Assembly (NCBI RefSeq): GCF_964355755.1
Contig: NC_092673.1
Span: 29,457,001 to 29,517,000, forward strand
Source of the DNA: Antedon mediterranea
Lineage: Eukaryota; Echinodermata; Crinoidea; Comatulida; Antedonidae
Reading direction: 5' to 3'
Length of the DNA: 60,000 bases
The notes beneath the pieces are model-generated. The model had not been told where the DNA came from. It saw only the letters and a list, made by a program, of their open reading frames with translations, and did not search any database. The translations under genes and the position numbers were made by a program. Shown one piece after another: positions 15,101 to 30,100 of this stretch. Positions within the stretch are counted from its first letter, which is position 1. Each line of letters opens with the position of its first letter.

Positions 15101-18100
15101 TCACCGACAACTCTGGAGATGTTTTTACACCATTTTGTGATTATGAGAGTGGACAGACACTTACAGATTATGTTAACATTGTAACCTGTAATGCTACTGA
15201 TGATTATGACAACACTGGAAATTGTTCATTTACAATTACAATTTATGGTAATGACTTTTGTCCAAACATTTTATTGTTGAGTTATTGCTGTAGTCATTTC
15301 ATCTTGTGTAATACATTCATTAAACTAAATATTTGTTGACAATTATACTTCATTTTTTTATTCTTACAGATGAACGTGAGCCAAATATTACCTGCCCAGA
15401 TGACTTTGAAATATGTACAGATCCAGGAATTGATTCAGTAAATGCCACTTGGTATTCAGCCAATGCAACTGACAACTGTTGTGATGCCAACATAACTTCC
15501 AACTATACCAGTGGAGATCATCTTTCACTTGGTGAATACACTGTAGGATATGCAGCTACTGATTGCAATGATAATACTGGTTATTGTCAATTTACAGTTG
15601 AAGTTACAGGTAAAATTATGCTGTTTGATATTTAGTATTCAACCTGTTAGTGGCGGTTTCATCGCTGTTGGTTGTCAACTGAATAAAATAAAATAAAAAT
15701 AAAAATTAAATATAAAATCTTTAACTGTTGGAAATATGGTTTGATTATTAAATTGTATTAACTTTTAGATTGTGAGCCTCCAGTTCTTGTCTGTCCGTCA
15801 AGCCAGAATTTAACAGGTGACGAATATTGTACAACAAATGCCACATTCATGCTACCAAGTGTCACAGACAACTCTGGGGATAATTTTACTGCATTTTGTG
15901 ACTATGAGAGTGGGCAGACATTTTCTGGTCAGATGACCCTGGTAACCTGCAATGCTACCGACAACTATGATAACACTGGAAACTGTACCTTCACAATCAA
16001 CATCTATGGTATGATTACAGATTTTATTTTAACTGTTTTAAGATTGATTTTTTAGTAAAAAATTAATATTTTATTCTTTTATCTGCAATTGTATTATGAT
16101 ACGAGAATGAGGTCAAAAGATTACAGGTAAAGAAAACTCAACAAGAAGCATACATTAAGATTTCAAATGACCTTAGCGAGAGATACCAAGGAATTTATCT
16201 TATAAAACGCAATTTAAGGTTTTGTAACATGTGAAGTAAAAGCAACATGTTTCCATTATTTTATCTAACTGTAGATGATACACCTCCAGTAATGAGCTGT
16301 CCAAGTGATATAGAAACATGTGCTGACACTAATTCAATAATGGCATCAGTTTATTGGGAACCAGTAAATGCTACAGACAATTGCTGTGAATATGTCAACA
16401 TAACATCCAATTACACATCTGGAGATTCTTTTGAGATTGGTGAAAATGTAGTAACATATTATGGAACTGACTGCAGTGAAAACAGTGCCTCATGTTATTT
16501 CAATATTACTGTGTTAGGTGAGTAATATTATTATGACATAATCAGTTTTGTATATTTTGGTTTTTTTTATAATCTGTTATTACTTATTTCTATTTTTTTT
16601 ACTCATCTGCATTTAGATTGCCAAGCTCCAAACTTGACCTGTCCTGATGACCTCACTTTTTATGCCGATGAAACATGCTATGCTTATGCCAACTGGAGCC
16701 TAACAGCAGAAGATAATTATGATGGTGATGTTGATGTGATCTGTGATCGTATTCATGATAACTATGATTTTGGTAACTACACAGTAGTCTGTAATGCAAC
16801 AGACATGGCTGGCAACATTGCAAACTGCTCTTTTGAATTCTTCATCCTTGGTGAGTACTTAAAAAAAACTATTTATGAGAAAACATAGAGTATATAATTT
16901 GAATGTAGTTATTTGTTTTAATATGAAACTATATTCCTTTTTATTTCTATAGATATTATTTCACCCAATATAACATGTCCGGATGACATCACTGTTGACA
17001 CTGAAATGGGAATCAATTCTGTAATCGTGACCTGGGATTCTGCAGTTGCTACTGATAACTGTTGTGGAGATGACATTGACATATCTTCTAATGTTACAAA
17101 TGGCACTAGTTTTAATATAGGAGTTACATGGGTAGAATACACAGCAGTGGACTGTAATGGAAATGAGGACCAGTGTACCTTCTACATTGAAGTTGAAGGT
17201 AAAACATAAACTTTACAATAACCATCAGCAAAATTGTCTTTATTAATTATATGAACCAACCTTGAAATAAAATTTTATCAATTTCTTCTTTTCTATTTTT
17301 TAGATAATGAAGCACCTGTCCTTATATGCCCTGAAAACCAGAACTTAACCTTTAATTGGAACTGTTTGTCAACTGCCTATTGGCTGCCACCAAATGTCAC
17401 AGACAACTCTGGAGAGGTTTTTATGCCTTATTGTGATTATGAGAGTGGACAGACACTTACAGATTATGTTAACATTGTAACCTGTAATGCTACTGATGAT
17501 TATGACAACACTGGAAATTGTTCATTTACAATTACAATTTATGGTAATGACTTTTGTTCAAACATTTTATGGTTATATAGTCATTTCATCTTGTGTAATA
17601 CATTCATTAAACTAAATATTTGTTGACAATTATACTTAGTTTGTTAACTTACAGATGAACGTGAGCCAAATATTACCTGCCCAGATGACTTTGAAATATG
17701 TACAGATCCAGGAATAGACTCAGTCAATGCCACTTGGTATTCAGCCAATGCAACTGACAACTGTTGTGATGCCAACATAACTTCCAACTATACCAGTGGA
17801 GATCCTCTTACATTTGGTGAATACACTGTAGGATATGCAGCTACTGATTGCAATGATAATACTGGTTATTGTCAATTTACAGTTGAAGTTACAGGTAAAA
17901 TTATGTTGTTTGATATTTAGTAATAAAAATATAACCATAACCTTTTAGAAATACAGTATAATGTGATGTTCCTTAAATTGTATTTATTCACTTTTAGATT
18001 GTGAGCCTCCAGTTCTTGTCTGTCCGCCAAGCCAGAATTTAACAGGTGACGAATTTTGTACAACAAATGCCACATTCATGCTACCAAGTGTCACAGACAA

Positions 18101-21100
18101 CTCTGGGGACAATTTTACTGCATTTTGTGACTATGAGAGTGGGCAGACATTTTCTGGTCAGATGACCCTTGTAACCTGCAATGCTACCGACAACTATGAT
18201 AACACTGGAAACTGTACCTTCACAATCAACATCTATGGTAAGATTACAGATGTTGTTTTAACTGTTTTTAAATTGATTTTTTAGCCTAATATAATTATAT
18301 TTAAAAGGTCAACAGATTACTGGTAAAGAAAACCCAACAAGAGGTATGCATCAAGATGGTGTTTTTTTATTTTATAGAATGCAATTTAAGGTTTTGTAAC
18401 ATATGAAGTAAAAGCAACATGTTTCCATTATTTTATCTAACTGTAGATGATACACCTCCAGTAATGAGCTGTCCAAGTGATATAGAAACATGTGCTGAAA
18501 CTAATTCAATAATGGCAATAATTTATTGGGAACCAGTAAATGCTACCGACAATTGCTGTGAATATGTCAACATAACATCCAATTACACATCTGGAGATTC
18601 TTTTGAGATTGGTGAAAATGTAATAACATATTATGGGACTGACTGCAGTGAAAACAATGCCTCTTGTTATTTCAATATTGATGTGCTAGGTGAGTAATAT
18701 TAGTATGACATAAGCAGTAGCTTATATATATTTTTTTATTTTTTTTTATTATTTATGATATTTAATTTTTTTTCTCATCTGCATTTAGATTGCCAAGCTC
18801 CAAACTTGACCTGTCCTGATGACCTTACTTTTGATGCTGATGAAACATGCTATGCTTATGCCAACTGGAGCGTGACAGCAGAAGATAATTATGATGGTGA
18901 TGTTGATGTGTTCTGTGATCATATTCATGATGACTATGTTTTTGGTAACTACACAGTAGTCTGCAATGCAACAGACATGGCTGGCAACATTGCAAACTGC
19001 TCTTTTGAATTCTTCGTCATTGGTGAGTACTTACTTAAACAATTTTAGTGAACCAAAGCATTTAGCAATTCCATTAAATTCATTTTTATGTTTAGTTTTA
19101 CTATAATATCAACTATGAACCTTTTTTCTATAAATATTTAGCCACTTGTGTAACATGAAACTATCTATACTCCTGTTTCTTTTAGATATCATTTCACCCA
19201 ATATAACATGTCCGGATGACATCACTGTTGACACTGAAATGGGAATCAATTCTGTAATTGTAACCTGGGATTCTGCAGTTGCTACTGATAACTGTTGTGG
19301 AGATGACATTGACATATCTTCTAATGTTACAAATGGCACTAGTTTTAATATAGGAGTTACAGTAGTAGAATACACAGCAGTGGACTGTAATGGAAATGAG
19401 GACCAGTGTATCTTCTACATTGAAGTTGAAGGTAAGACATAAACAAACTTTTGTTTATGTGAGTGAGTGGCCGAGCGGTTAAGACAGTGGAACCGTAATT
19501 ACGTAGCCATAACATTGACAGGGGTTCGAGGCTCATTCACTCCATGGTTCTAGTGGTAGAACGAATCTTCTCGGATGAGGACTATAAACCGTAGGTCCAG
19601 TGTACACATCTAGTTCGTGTGCACTTTAAAGAACCTAGTAGGCCTACATCTTTCGAGATGAGTAGGGGGTTACCCCGGTGTATTAGTACATCACAGCCAC
19701 TAATCACCAACTGGGCCCTCTGGGAGACCAGTCTTTGACTGAAGAGGTCACCCAGTATAAATATATATTTCAATGAATATCACTGTAATGTACCACACTT
19801 GAAATAAAATTTTTGATTTTTATCACTTTCTTCTTTTCCATTTTTTTAGATAATGAAGCACCTGTCCTTATATGCCCTGAAAACCAGAACTTAACCTTTA
19901 ATTGGGACTGTTTGGCAACTGCCACCTGGATGCCACCAAATGTCACCGACAACTCTGGAGATGTTTTAATGCCATTCTGTGATTATGAGAGTGGACAGAC
20001 ACTTACAGATTATGTTAACATTGTAACTTGTAATGCTACTGATGATTATGACAACACTGGAAATTGTTCATTTACAATTACAATTTATGGTAATGACTTT
20101 TGTCTAAACAGTTTATTGTTGAGTTATTGCTGTAGTCATCTGATCTTGTGTCATACATTCATTAAACTATATATTTTTTGACAATTATACTTAGTTTGTT
20201 AACTTACAGATGAACGTGAGCCAAATATTACCTGCCCAGATGATTTTGAAATATGTACAGATCCAGGAATAGACTCAGTCAATGCCACTTGGTATTCAGC
20301 CAATGCAACTGACAACTGTTGTGATGTCAACATAACTTCCAACTATACCAGTGGAATTACACTTTCATTTGGTGAATACACTGTAGGATACGCAGCTACT
20401 GATTGCAATTATAATACTGGTTATTGTCAATTTAAAGTTGAAGTTACAGGTAATATTATGCTGTTTTATATTTAGTAATAAAATAAAAGCGTAAACCTTT
20501 GGAAATACAGTATGATGTGATGTTCCTTAAATTGTATTAATTCACTTTTAGATTGTGAGCCTCCAGTTCTTGTCTGTCCGTCAAGCCAGAATTTAACAGG
20601 TGACGAATTTTGTACAACAAATGCCACATTCATGCTACCAAGTGTCACAGACAACTCTGGGGACAATTTTACTGCATTTTGTGACTATGAGAGTGGGCAG
20701 ACATTTTCTGGTCAGATGACCCTGGTAACCTGCAATGCTACCGACAACTATGATAACACTGGAAACTGTACCTTCACAATCAACATCTATGGTAAGATTG
20801 CAGATTTTATTTTAACTGTTTTTAAATTGATTTTTTAGCGTAATATATATTTAAAAGGTCAAAAGATTACTGGTAAAGAAAACCCAACAAGAGGTATGCA
20901 ACAAGATGGTGTTTTTTATTTTATAAAATGCAATTTAAGGTTTTGTAACATGTGAAGTAAAAGCAACATGTTTCCATTATTTTATCTACTGTAGATGATA
21001 CACCTCCAGTAATGAGCTGTCCAAGTGATATAGAAACATGTGCTGACACTAATTCAATAATGGCATCAGTTTATTGGGAACCAGTAAATGCTACCGACAA

Positions 21101-24100
21101 TTGCTGTGAATATGTCAACATAACATCCAATTACACATCTGGAGATTCTTTTGAGATTGGTGAAAATGTAGTAACATATTATGGAACTGACTGCAGTGAA
21201 AACAATGCCTCTTGTTATTTCAATATTAATGTGTTAGGTGAGTAATATTAGTATGACATAAGCAGTAGCTTATATATATATATTTAAAATATTTTGTTAT
21301 TATTTATGATATTTAATTTTGTTTACTCATCTGCATTTAGATTGCCAAGCTCCAAACTTGACCTGTCCTGACTACCTCACTTTTTATGCTGATGAAACAT
21401 GCAATGCTTATGCCAACTGGAGCGTGACAGCAGAAGATAATTATGATGGGGATGTTGATGTGTTCTGTGATCGTATTCATGATAACTATGATTTTGGTAA
21501 CTACACAGTAGTCTGTAATGCAACCGACATGGCTGGCAACATTGCAAACTGCTCTTTTGAATTCTTTGTTGTTGGTGAGTACTTACTTAAACAATTTTAG
21601 TGAACCAAAGCACTTAGCAATTCCATTAAATTCATTTTTATGAATAGTTTTGCAATAATAATAATAATATCAACTCTCAACCTTTTTTCTATAAACATTT
21701 AGCCACTTGTATAACATGAAACTATCTATATCCTGTTTCTTTTAGATATTATTGCACCCAATATAACATGTCCGGATGACATCACTGTTGACACTGAAAT
21801 GGGAATCAATTCTGTAATCGTGACCTGGGATTCTGCAGTTGCTACTGATAACTGTTGTGAAGATATTGACATATCTTCTAATGTTACAAATGGCACTAGT
21901 TTTAATATAGGAGTTACAGTAGTAGAATACACAGCAGTGGACTGTAATGGAAATGAGGACCAGTGTATCTTCTACATTGAAGTTGAAGGTAAGACATGAG
22001 CTTTTAATTTATTCATTAATATATAATAATTTTTTAATATGTTAAAAAATAATTAAAATTGAACTTTGATTTTCGTTTTTAGATAACGAAGCACCTGTCC
22101 TTATATGCCCTGAAAACCAGAACTTAACATTTGATTGGGACTGTTTGGCAACTGCCTATTGGCTGCCACCAAATGTCACCGACAACTCTGGAGAGGTTTT
22201 TATGCCATTCTGTGATTATGAGAGTGGACAGACACTTACAAATTATGTTAACATTGTAACCTGTAATGCTACTGATGATTATGACAACACTGGAAATTGT
22301 TCATTTACAATTACAATTTATGGTAATGACTTTTGTCGAAACAGTTTGAGTTATTGCTGTAGTAATCTTATCTTGTGTCATACATTCATTAAACTAATTA
22401 TTTGTTGACAATTACACTTAGTTTGTTAACTTACAGATGAACGTGAGCCAAATATTACCTGTCCAGATGACTTTGAAATATGTACAGATCCAGGAATCGA
22501 TTCAGTAAATGCCACTTGGTATTCAGCCAATGCAACTGACAACTGTTGTGATGCCAACATAACTTCCAACTATACCAGTGGAATTACACTTACATTTGGT
22601 GAATACACTGTAGGATATGCAGCTACTGATTGCAATGATAATACTGGTTATTGTCAATTTACAGTTGAAGTTACAGGTAAAATTATGCTGTTTGATATTA
22701 AGTAATAAAATAAAAACATTTTCTTTTGGAAATACAGTATAATTTGATGTTCATTAAATAATTCACTTTTAGATTGTGAGCCTCCAGTTCTTGTCTGTCC
22801 GCCAAGCCAGAATTTAACAGGTGATGAATTTTGTACAACAAATGCCACATTCATGCTACCAAGTGTCACAGACAACTCTGGGGACAATTTTACTGCATTT
22901 TGTGACTATGAGAGTGGGCAGACATTTTCTGGTCACATGACCCTTGTAACCTGTAATGCTACCGACAACTATTATAACACTGGAAACTGTACCTTCACAA
23001 TCAGCATCTATGGTAAGATTACAGATTTTATTTTAACTGTTTTAAAAGTGATTTTTTAGCCTAAAATATATTCAAAAGGTCAAAAGATTACTGGTAGAGA
23101 AAACCCAGCAAGAGGTATGAATCAAGATGTTGTCTTTTTATTTTATAAAATGCAATTTAAGGTTTTGTAACATGTGAAGTAAAAGCAACATGTTTCCATT
23201 ATTTTATCTAACTGTAGATGATACACCTCCAGTAATGAGCTGTCCAAGTGATATAGAAACATGTGCTGACACTAATTCAATAATGGCATCAGTTTATTGG
23301 GAACCAATAAATGCTACCGACAATTGCTGTGAATATGTCAACATAACATCCAATTACACATCTGGAGATTCTTTTGAGATTGGTGAAAATGTAGTAACAT
23401 ATTATGGAACTGACTGCAGTGAAAACAATGCCTCTTGTTATTTCAATATTAATGTGTTAGGTGAGTAATATTAGTATGAAGTAAGCAGTAGCTTACATTT
23501 TTTTTATATTCTGTTATTATTTATGATATTTAATTTTGTTTACTCATCTGCATTTAGATTGCCAAGCTCCAAACTTGACCTGTCCTGATGACCTTACTTT
23601 TAATGCTGATGAAACATGCAATGCTTATGCCAACTGGAGCCTGATAGCAGAAGATAATTATGATGGTGATGTTGATGTGATCTGTGATCGTATTCATGAT
23701 AACTATGATTTTGGTAACTACACAGTAGTCTGTAATGCAACAGACATGGCTGGCAACATTGCAAACTGCTCTTTTGAATTCTTTGTCATTGGTGAGTACT
23801 TACTTAAAACATAAAGATATAAATCACTATAATATTTTTATTCTTAATTCACTTTGAAATTATGTAGTAATGAACTAACATTAAAAATCTGCTTTTTTTC
23901 GATTTGTTGTTGTTGGTGAGTACTTTAAACAATTTTAATGAACCAAAGCACTTAGCAATTCCATTCAATTAATTTATGATAATAATATTTCAAAATCCAA
24001 AAATTCACTATCAACTATCTTTTTTATATAACTATAACTATCTATACTCCTGTTTCTTTTAGATATCATTTCACCCAATATAACATGTCCAGATGACATC

Positions 24101-27100
24101 ACTGTTGACACTGAAATGGGAATCAATTCTGTAATCGTGACCTGGGATTCTGCAGTTGCTACTGATAACTGTTGTGAAGATGACATTGACATATCTTCTA
24201 ATGTTACAAATGGCACTAGTTTTAATATAGGAGTTACAGTAGTAGAATACACAGCAGTGGACTGTAATGGAAATGAGGACCAGTGTATCTTCTACATTGA
24301 AGTTGAAGGTAAGACATGAGCTTTTAATTTATTCAGTAATATATAGTAATTTTTTAATTTGTTAAAAAATAATAATTAAAATTGAACATTGATTTTCGTT
24401 TTTAGATAATGAAGCACCTGTCCTTATATGCCCTGAAAACCAGAACTTAACCTTTGATTGGGACTGTTTGGCAACTGCCTATTGGCTGCCACCAAATGTC
24501 ACAGACAACTCTGGAGATGATTTTATGCCAGTTTGTGATTATACCAGTGGAGATATGTTTTCTGAAGAGGTGACAATTGTAACTTGTAATGCTACTGATG
24601 ATTACGACAACACTGGAAATTGTAACTTTACAATTACAATTTATGGTAAGTGCTAATTGGGCTCTGTTTATCTTAAGATATGTTTATGTTATGCTTAGAT
24701 TTAGAGATGCTTACCATACATTATGGTTAAGTTTTGCTTACTTTTTAGTGATGTTTACCTGTTTTTAGTTCCAGCATTTTAGTATTGACATAACATTGTT
24801 TTTAACTTACAGATGAACGTGAGCCAAATATTACCTGCCCAGATGACTTTGAAATATGTACAGATCCAGGAATAGATTCAGTAAATGCCACTTGGTATTC
24901 AGCCAATGCAACTGACAACTGTTGTGATGCCAACATAACTTCCAACTATACCAGTGGAATTACACTTACATTTGGTGAATACACTGTAGGATATGCAGCC
25001 ACTGATTGCAATGATAATACTGGTTATTGTCAATTTACAGTTGAAGTTACAGGTAAGAATCGACTACCTTTATTAAATGAAAACATGATGGAATTGGAAT
25101 TTTTTAGGGTCCCTAATGATCAGCTTATGCTGGATGGATCACCCTCATAAAATATTGTTGAAATAAAATAAATAAATAAATAAAATGATATTTTATGCTT
25201 TAATAAATTCTATGACTTTCTCTTAGATTGTGAGCCTCCTGTTCTTGTATGTCCACCAAGCCAAACTGTAATCGGTGATGATAACTGTATGGCAAATGTT
25301 ACATGGTCTGCACCTGACGTTACAGACAACTCTGGAGATATTTTTATACCAGAATGTGATTACCAAAATGGGTCGACATTTTCTGATGAAGTGACCATTG
25401 TTATATGCCAAGCTACTGATGATTATAACAACACCGGAATTTGTAACTTCACAATCACTGTTTTGGGTGAGTCTCACACCTGTCTAGAATAGTTGTGTAT
25501 ATAGGAAATGTAAAAACTTGCTTTTTATATTAGTATGCAATACTTTTATTTGAGTACAATTTTTTAATTTTTATTTAACTTTACTTGTTTCATATACGTT
25601 TAGATGAGACACCTCCAGTAATGAGCTGTCCAAGTGATATAGAAACATGTGCTGACATTAATTCAATAATGGCATCAGTTTATTGGGAACCAGTAAATGC
25701 TACCGACAACTGTTATGAATGTGCCAACATAACATCCAATTACACATCTGGAGATTATTTTGAGATTGGTGAAAATGTAGTAACATATTATGCAACTGAC
25801 TGCAGTGAAAACAATGCCTCTTGTTATTTCAATATTACTGTGTTAGGTGAGTTTCTATATATTTGTATGCGCCTGTATACCTGAATGCACCTGTATACCT
25901 GTATACCTGTATGCGCCTGTATACCTGTATGCGCCTGTATACCTGTATGCGCCTGTATATACCTGTATGTGCCTGTATATACCTGTATGTGCCTGTATAC
26001 CTGTATGCGCCTGTATACCTGTATGCGCCTGTATGCCTGTATGCGCCTGTATACCTGTATGCGCCTGTATACCTATATGCGCCTGTATACCTATACTTGT
26101 ATGCACCTGTATACCTGTATGTGCACCTGTATATATCTGTATGCGCCTGTATATACCTGTATGCGCCTGTATACGCCTGTATACCTGTATGCGCCTGTAT
26201 ACCTGTATGCGCCTGTATACCTATACTTGTATGCACCTGTATACCTGTATGTGCACCTGTATATATCTGTATGCGCCTGTATATACCTGTATGCGCCTGT
26301 ATACCTGTATGCGCCTGTATACCTATACTTGTATGCACCTGTATACCTGTATGTGCACCTGTATATATCTGTATGCGCCTGTATATACCTGTATGCGCCT
26401 GTATACCTATACTTGTATGCACCTGTATACCTGTATGTGCACCTGTATATATCTGTATGCGCCTGTATATACCTGTATGCGCCTGTATACCTGTATGCGC
26501 CTGTATACCTATACTTGTATGCACCTGTATACCTGTATGCACCTGTATACCTATACTTGTATGCACCTGTATACCTGTATGTGCACCTGTATATATCTGT
26601 ATGCGCCTGTATATACCTGTATGCGCCTGTATACCTGTATGCGCCTGTATAAATATAAACATAAATATAGATATGGAACGCCAATCCTTTCTTGAAAGCA
26701 TAAATATTTCTTCAAAATTAAGATACTATAAAATGTTCAAAAACAATTTCGGAGTAGATGGATACTTACTACAGACCCTTGATACTAGATATAAGCGAGC
26801 TTTAAGTCAACTAAGACTGGGCACACTTCAACTAGAGGTAGAAAGGGGAAGATGGAAAAGAATAGAGCGCAGCAATAGGTTATGTAAAATATGTAATATA
26901 AATTAAGTTGAAGATGAATATCATTTTGTTACAGTTTGCTTTCGTTACAAGGAAATCAGAAAAAAATTTATACCTTCTTTATTTTTTTAAAATCCAAATA
27001 CTTTTAAATTCTGCCGTTTAATGTCATCACAGGATCCAATAATTATTGATAATCTATCTAAATATATTTATCATGCTTATAAGTTAAGATATATGTTTTG

Positions 27101-30100
27101 CTTAGAGAACGAAATTAATTAATTCATTTATCTTGTGACCATAAATTGCTTTATTTTTCAATGTAATTATTATTTTGTTAATTACTAGGGGCCAGAGGCC
27201 TAAAGTAAATAAAGTCAGGCGATAAGCCTGAATGAATGAATGAATGTATACCTGTATGCACCCGTATGTATGTATGCATACCTGTATACCTGTATACACA
27301 CCTGTATACCTGTATGTGCCTGTATACCTGTATGCACAACTGTATACCTGTATGAACACCTGTATACCTGTATGTACACCTGTATGCCTGTATGTACACC
27401 TGTATGCACCTGTATACCTGTATGAACACCTGTATACCTGTATGTACACCTGTATGCACCTGTATACCTGTATGAACACCTGTATACCTGTATGTACACC
27501 TGTATGCCTGTATGTACACCTGTATGCACCTGTATACCTGTATACACCCCTTTATGCACCTGTATGCCTGTATGTACACCTGTATGCACCTGTATACCTG
27601 TATGTACACCTGTATACCGGTATGTACACCTATATACCTATATACCTGTTTGTACACCTGTATACATGTATGCACTTGTATACCTGTATGTATACCGGTA
27701 TGTGCACCTGTATACCTGTATGCGCCTGTATACCTGTATTTGTATTTACCGTTAACACATTTAACACAAGACCAATTGTTTTTTTACTTGAAAATCGGTT
27801 AATTTTTAATTATTGAAATATTATTTATAAGGTTTCTGTTTTTTACCCATCTGCATTAGACTGCCAAGCTCCAAACTTGACCTGTCCTGATGACCTAACT
27901 TTTTATGCTGATGAAACATGCTATGCTTATGCCAACTGGAGCGTGACAGCAGAAGATAATTATGATGGGGATGTTGATGTGTTGTGTGATCAAATTCATG
28001 ATGACTATGTTTTTGGTAACTACACAGTAGTCTGTAATGCAACAGACATGGCTGGCAACATTGCAAACTGCTCTTTTGATTTCTTTGTCATTGGTGAGTA
28101 CTTACTTAAACCATAGAGATAAAATTCACTATTATATCTTATTAGTCCAGTAAAGATAAGTCAAAAACAGGGTGAACCTAGAACAAATTGCAACAGAATT
28201 TTGTTTTGTTTTGTCTGGTAAATATGGTTCAAATGAATATCATATCGAAAGTTTACCAAAATCGGACATCGGGAAGTGGGTTAATAGCATAGCATAAATT
28301 CAAAATGGCCGCCATTTGCTATTTTGAAGCCTCATATCTCTCTAAAGGTTGGATTTAGACCACTTAAGTGCATTACGAGTAGATATAAATGTGATCATTC
28401 TAATTAGCATATTTAAATTCCCATATGACCTATACCTATGACCTATGACATCATATGGTAGTTGTGACGTCATATAAGATTATGTTACAACTGTTTCAAT
28501 GACATACTATGCGAACAATTTAGGAACTACAAGAAAACATGTTAATTGACATTCTCCTTGTTGAAATGAAAATTATTTCCGAAGTTTACCAAAATCGGAC
28601 GTCAGGAAGTGGGTTGATTAGCATACATTCAAAATGGCCGCTATTTATCATACCATTTTGAAGTTCCATATCTCCTTAACGCTTGGTTTTAGACCACCGA
28701 AGTGCATTGCGAGTAGATATAAATGTGATATTAAACTTTCCAATTAGCATATTTAAATTGCCATTATAACGTACCTATGATGTCATAAGACATATATGAC
28801 GTCATATATTTTGTCACAATAATGCTCAATTGGCATTATTCTAAGGGGAAAATATAGAAACCGAAAGGAAAAAATGTTTTTAATCTCATGAAAATAATAG
28901 AACATTTACCACATCCAGATTAAGATCATGGGTATCAGAAGTTATTCGGCCACCCTTCACAACATGCAATAGAACATCCAGTTAATTTTCTGCAACTGCA
29001 ACTTTTTATAACTGCATATATATCTCATATATATCTCATATATATTTAAAGAAACAGGATTCTTAATTCTGTAATGGTAATGAGGGATTTAATAATTCGA
29101 CCCCATCGTAAATATGGAGTTGGATCACAGTAAGTTTCCCATCCAAAGTACATACATAGAAAATGTAATGTTGGCATCATGTACAGTAGGCACAGCAAGT
29201 CTACTTTATAGGTTTTTCTGATGTCTTTTTAAATTTTGGACCGAACAGTTGAATTGCTTCGAATAGAATGCATCCCCCTGTTTCCTTGCAAGTGCAGAGC
29301 ATTACAAAGATGTTGCAAATTTGCTCCTTGAGATGTTTTCTTTAATTACCAATTATTCCATCCACTATTTTTCGCTTCTTCTGTCTTAAAATGCAATCTT
29401 TTTTTAATTATAGCAAAGTAAGATATTTAATAGATCCCCATCTGCATTCAAAGTTTCTATTCCATTTTTCTGACAAGGAAGTTGAATACTGTCTTGTCGA
29501 AAAATGAAATACTGTAAAATGTGTATCTTTAACTGATGGTTCTTCATCCTAGTTGACACTAGGATGAAGTGTCCTTGTTATATACTCATTGAATCTTGGA
29601 AACAGCATTCAAAAAACATTCTATAAAACATCATAAAAAGTTGTTGTCTCATAAATGATCGACACCAAACAGATGCAATGAAATAGCAACTTTGAAAGAG
29701 CAGAATGGAGATGCTGACTATACCGAAAACTACAGTATGACATTTACCATTTCATGTATCATCTCAATTTCCAGTTGGGGAATTGAGATGAGTTTGTGGG
29801 AATGATGGGTTGTATAGCCTGACCCACAGACAATCACCTTACAATATTTTTTTATTCCTTTACCAACTTAAAGAGATAAAGTTCTAATAGATGTAGTTTT
29901 AGGAAACACAAAACAAGATGTGCGCTTTGAGTACAAATCCGTTTCGGAAATACAGTTGATCACTTTTCATACGGTTCTGTAGAATAACTATTTCCATAAG
30001 ATTTTGTAAATGGAAACTTAATGATAAATTTCAACGGTTTTTACATATATATCTACTCGTAATGCACATAGGCTGTCTAAACCCAACCACGAGGGCTTCA

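Noticed and set aside
19463-19545. A functional tRNA-Leu or tRNA-Ser gene
   Set aside because: The T stem is mismatched and the sequence runs into a repeat body found elsewhere in the window, so a SINE head fits better.
25835-26701. Long open frames on both strands (up to 347 codons) in the minisatellite
   Set aside because: The 18-bp unit is a multiple of three and lacks stops in several frames; the peptides are simple repeats (YLYAPV, GIQAHT) with no domain.
26656-26906. Non-repetitive end of a long frame as a host gene exon
   Set aside because: Its residues and the in-frame continuation after the stop match the C-terminal tail of LINE proteins, and a LINE-like 3' tail follows.
25859-27745. 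CRISPR-like direct repeats
   Set aside because: Units are contiguous minisatellite variants without unique spacers, in an animal intron.
27102-27816. Open frames in minisatellite array 2
   Set aside because: Same artefact of a stop-free tandem repeat; no independent support.
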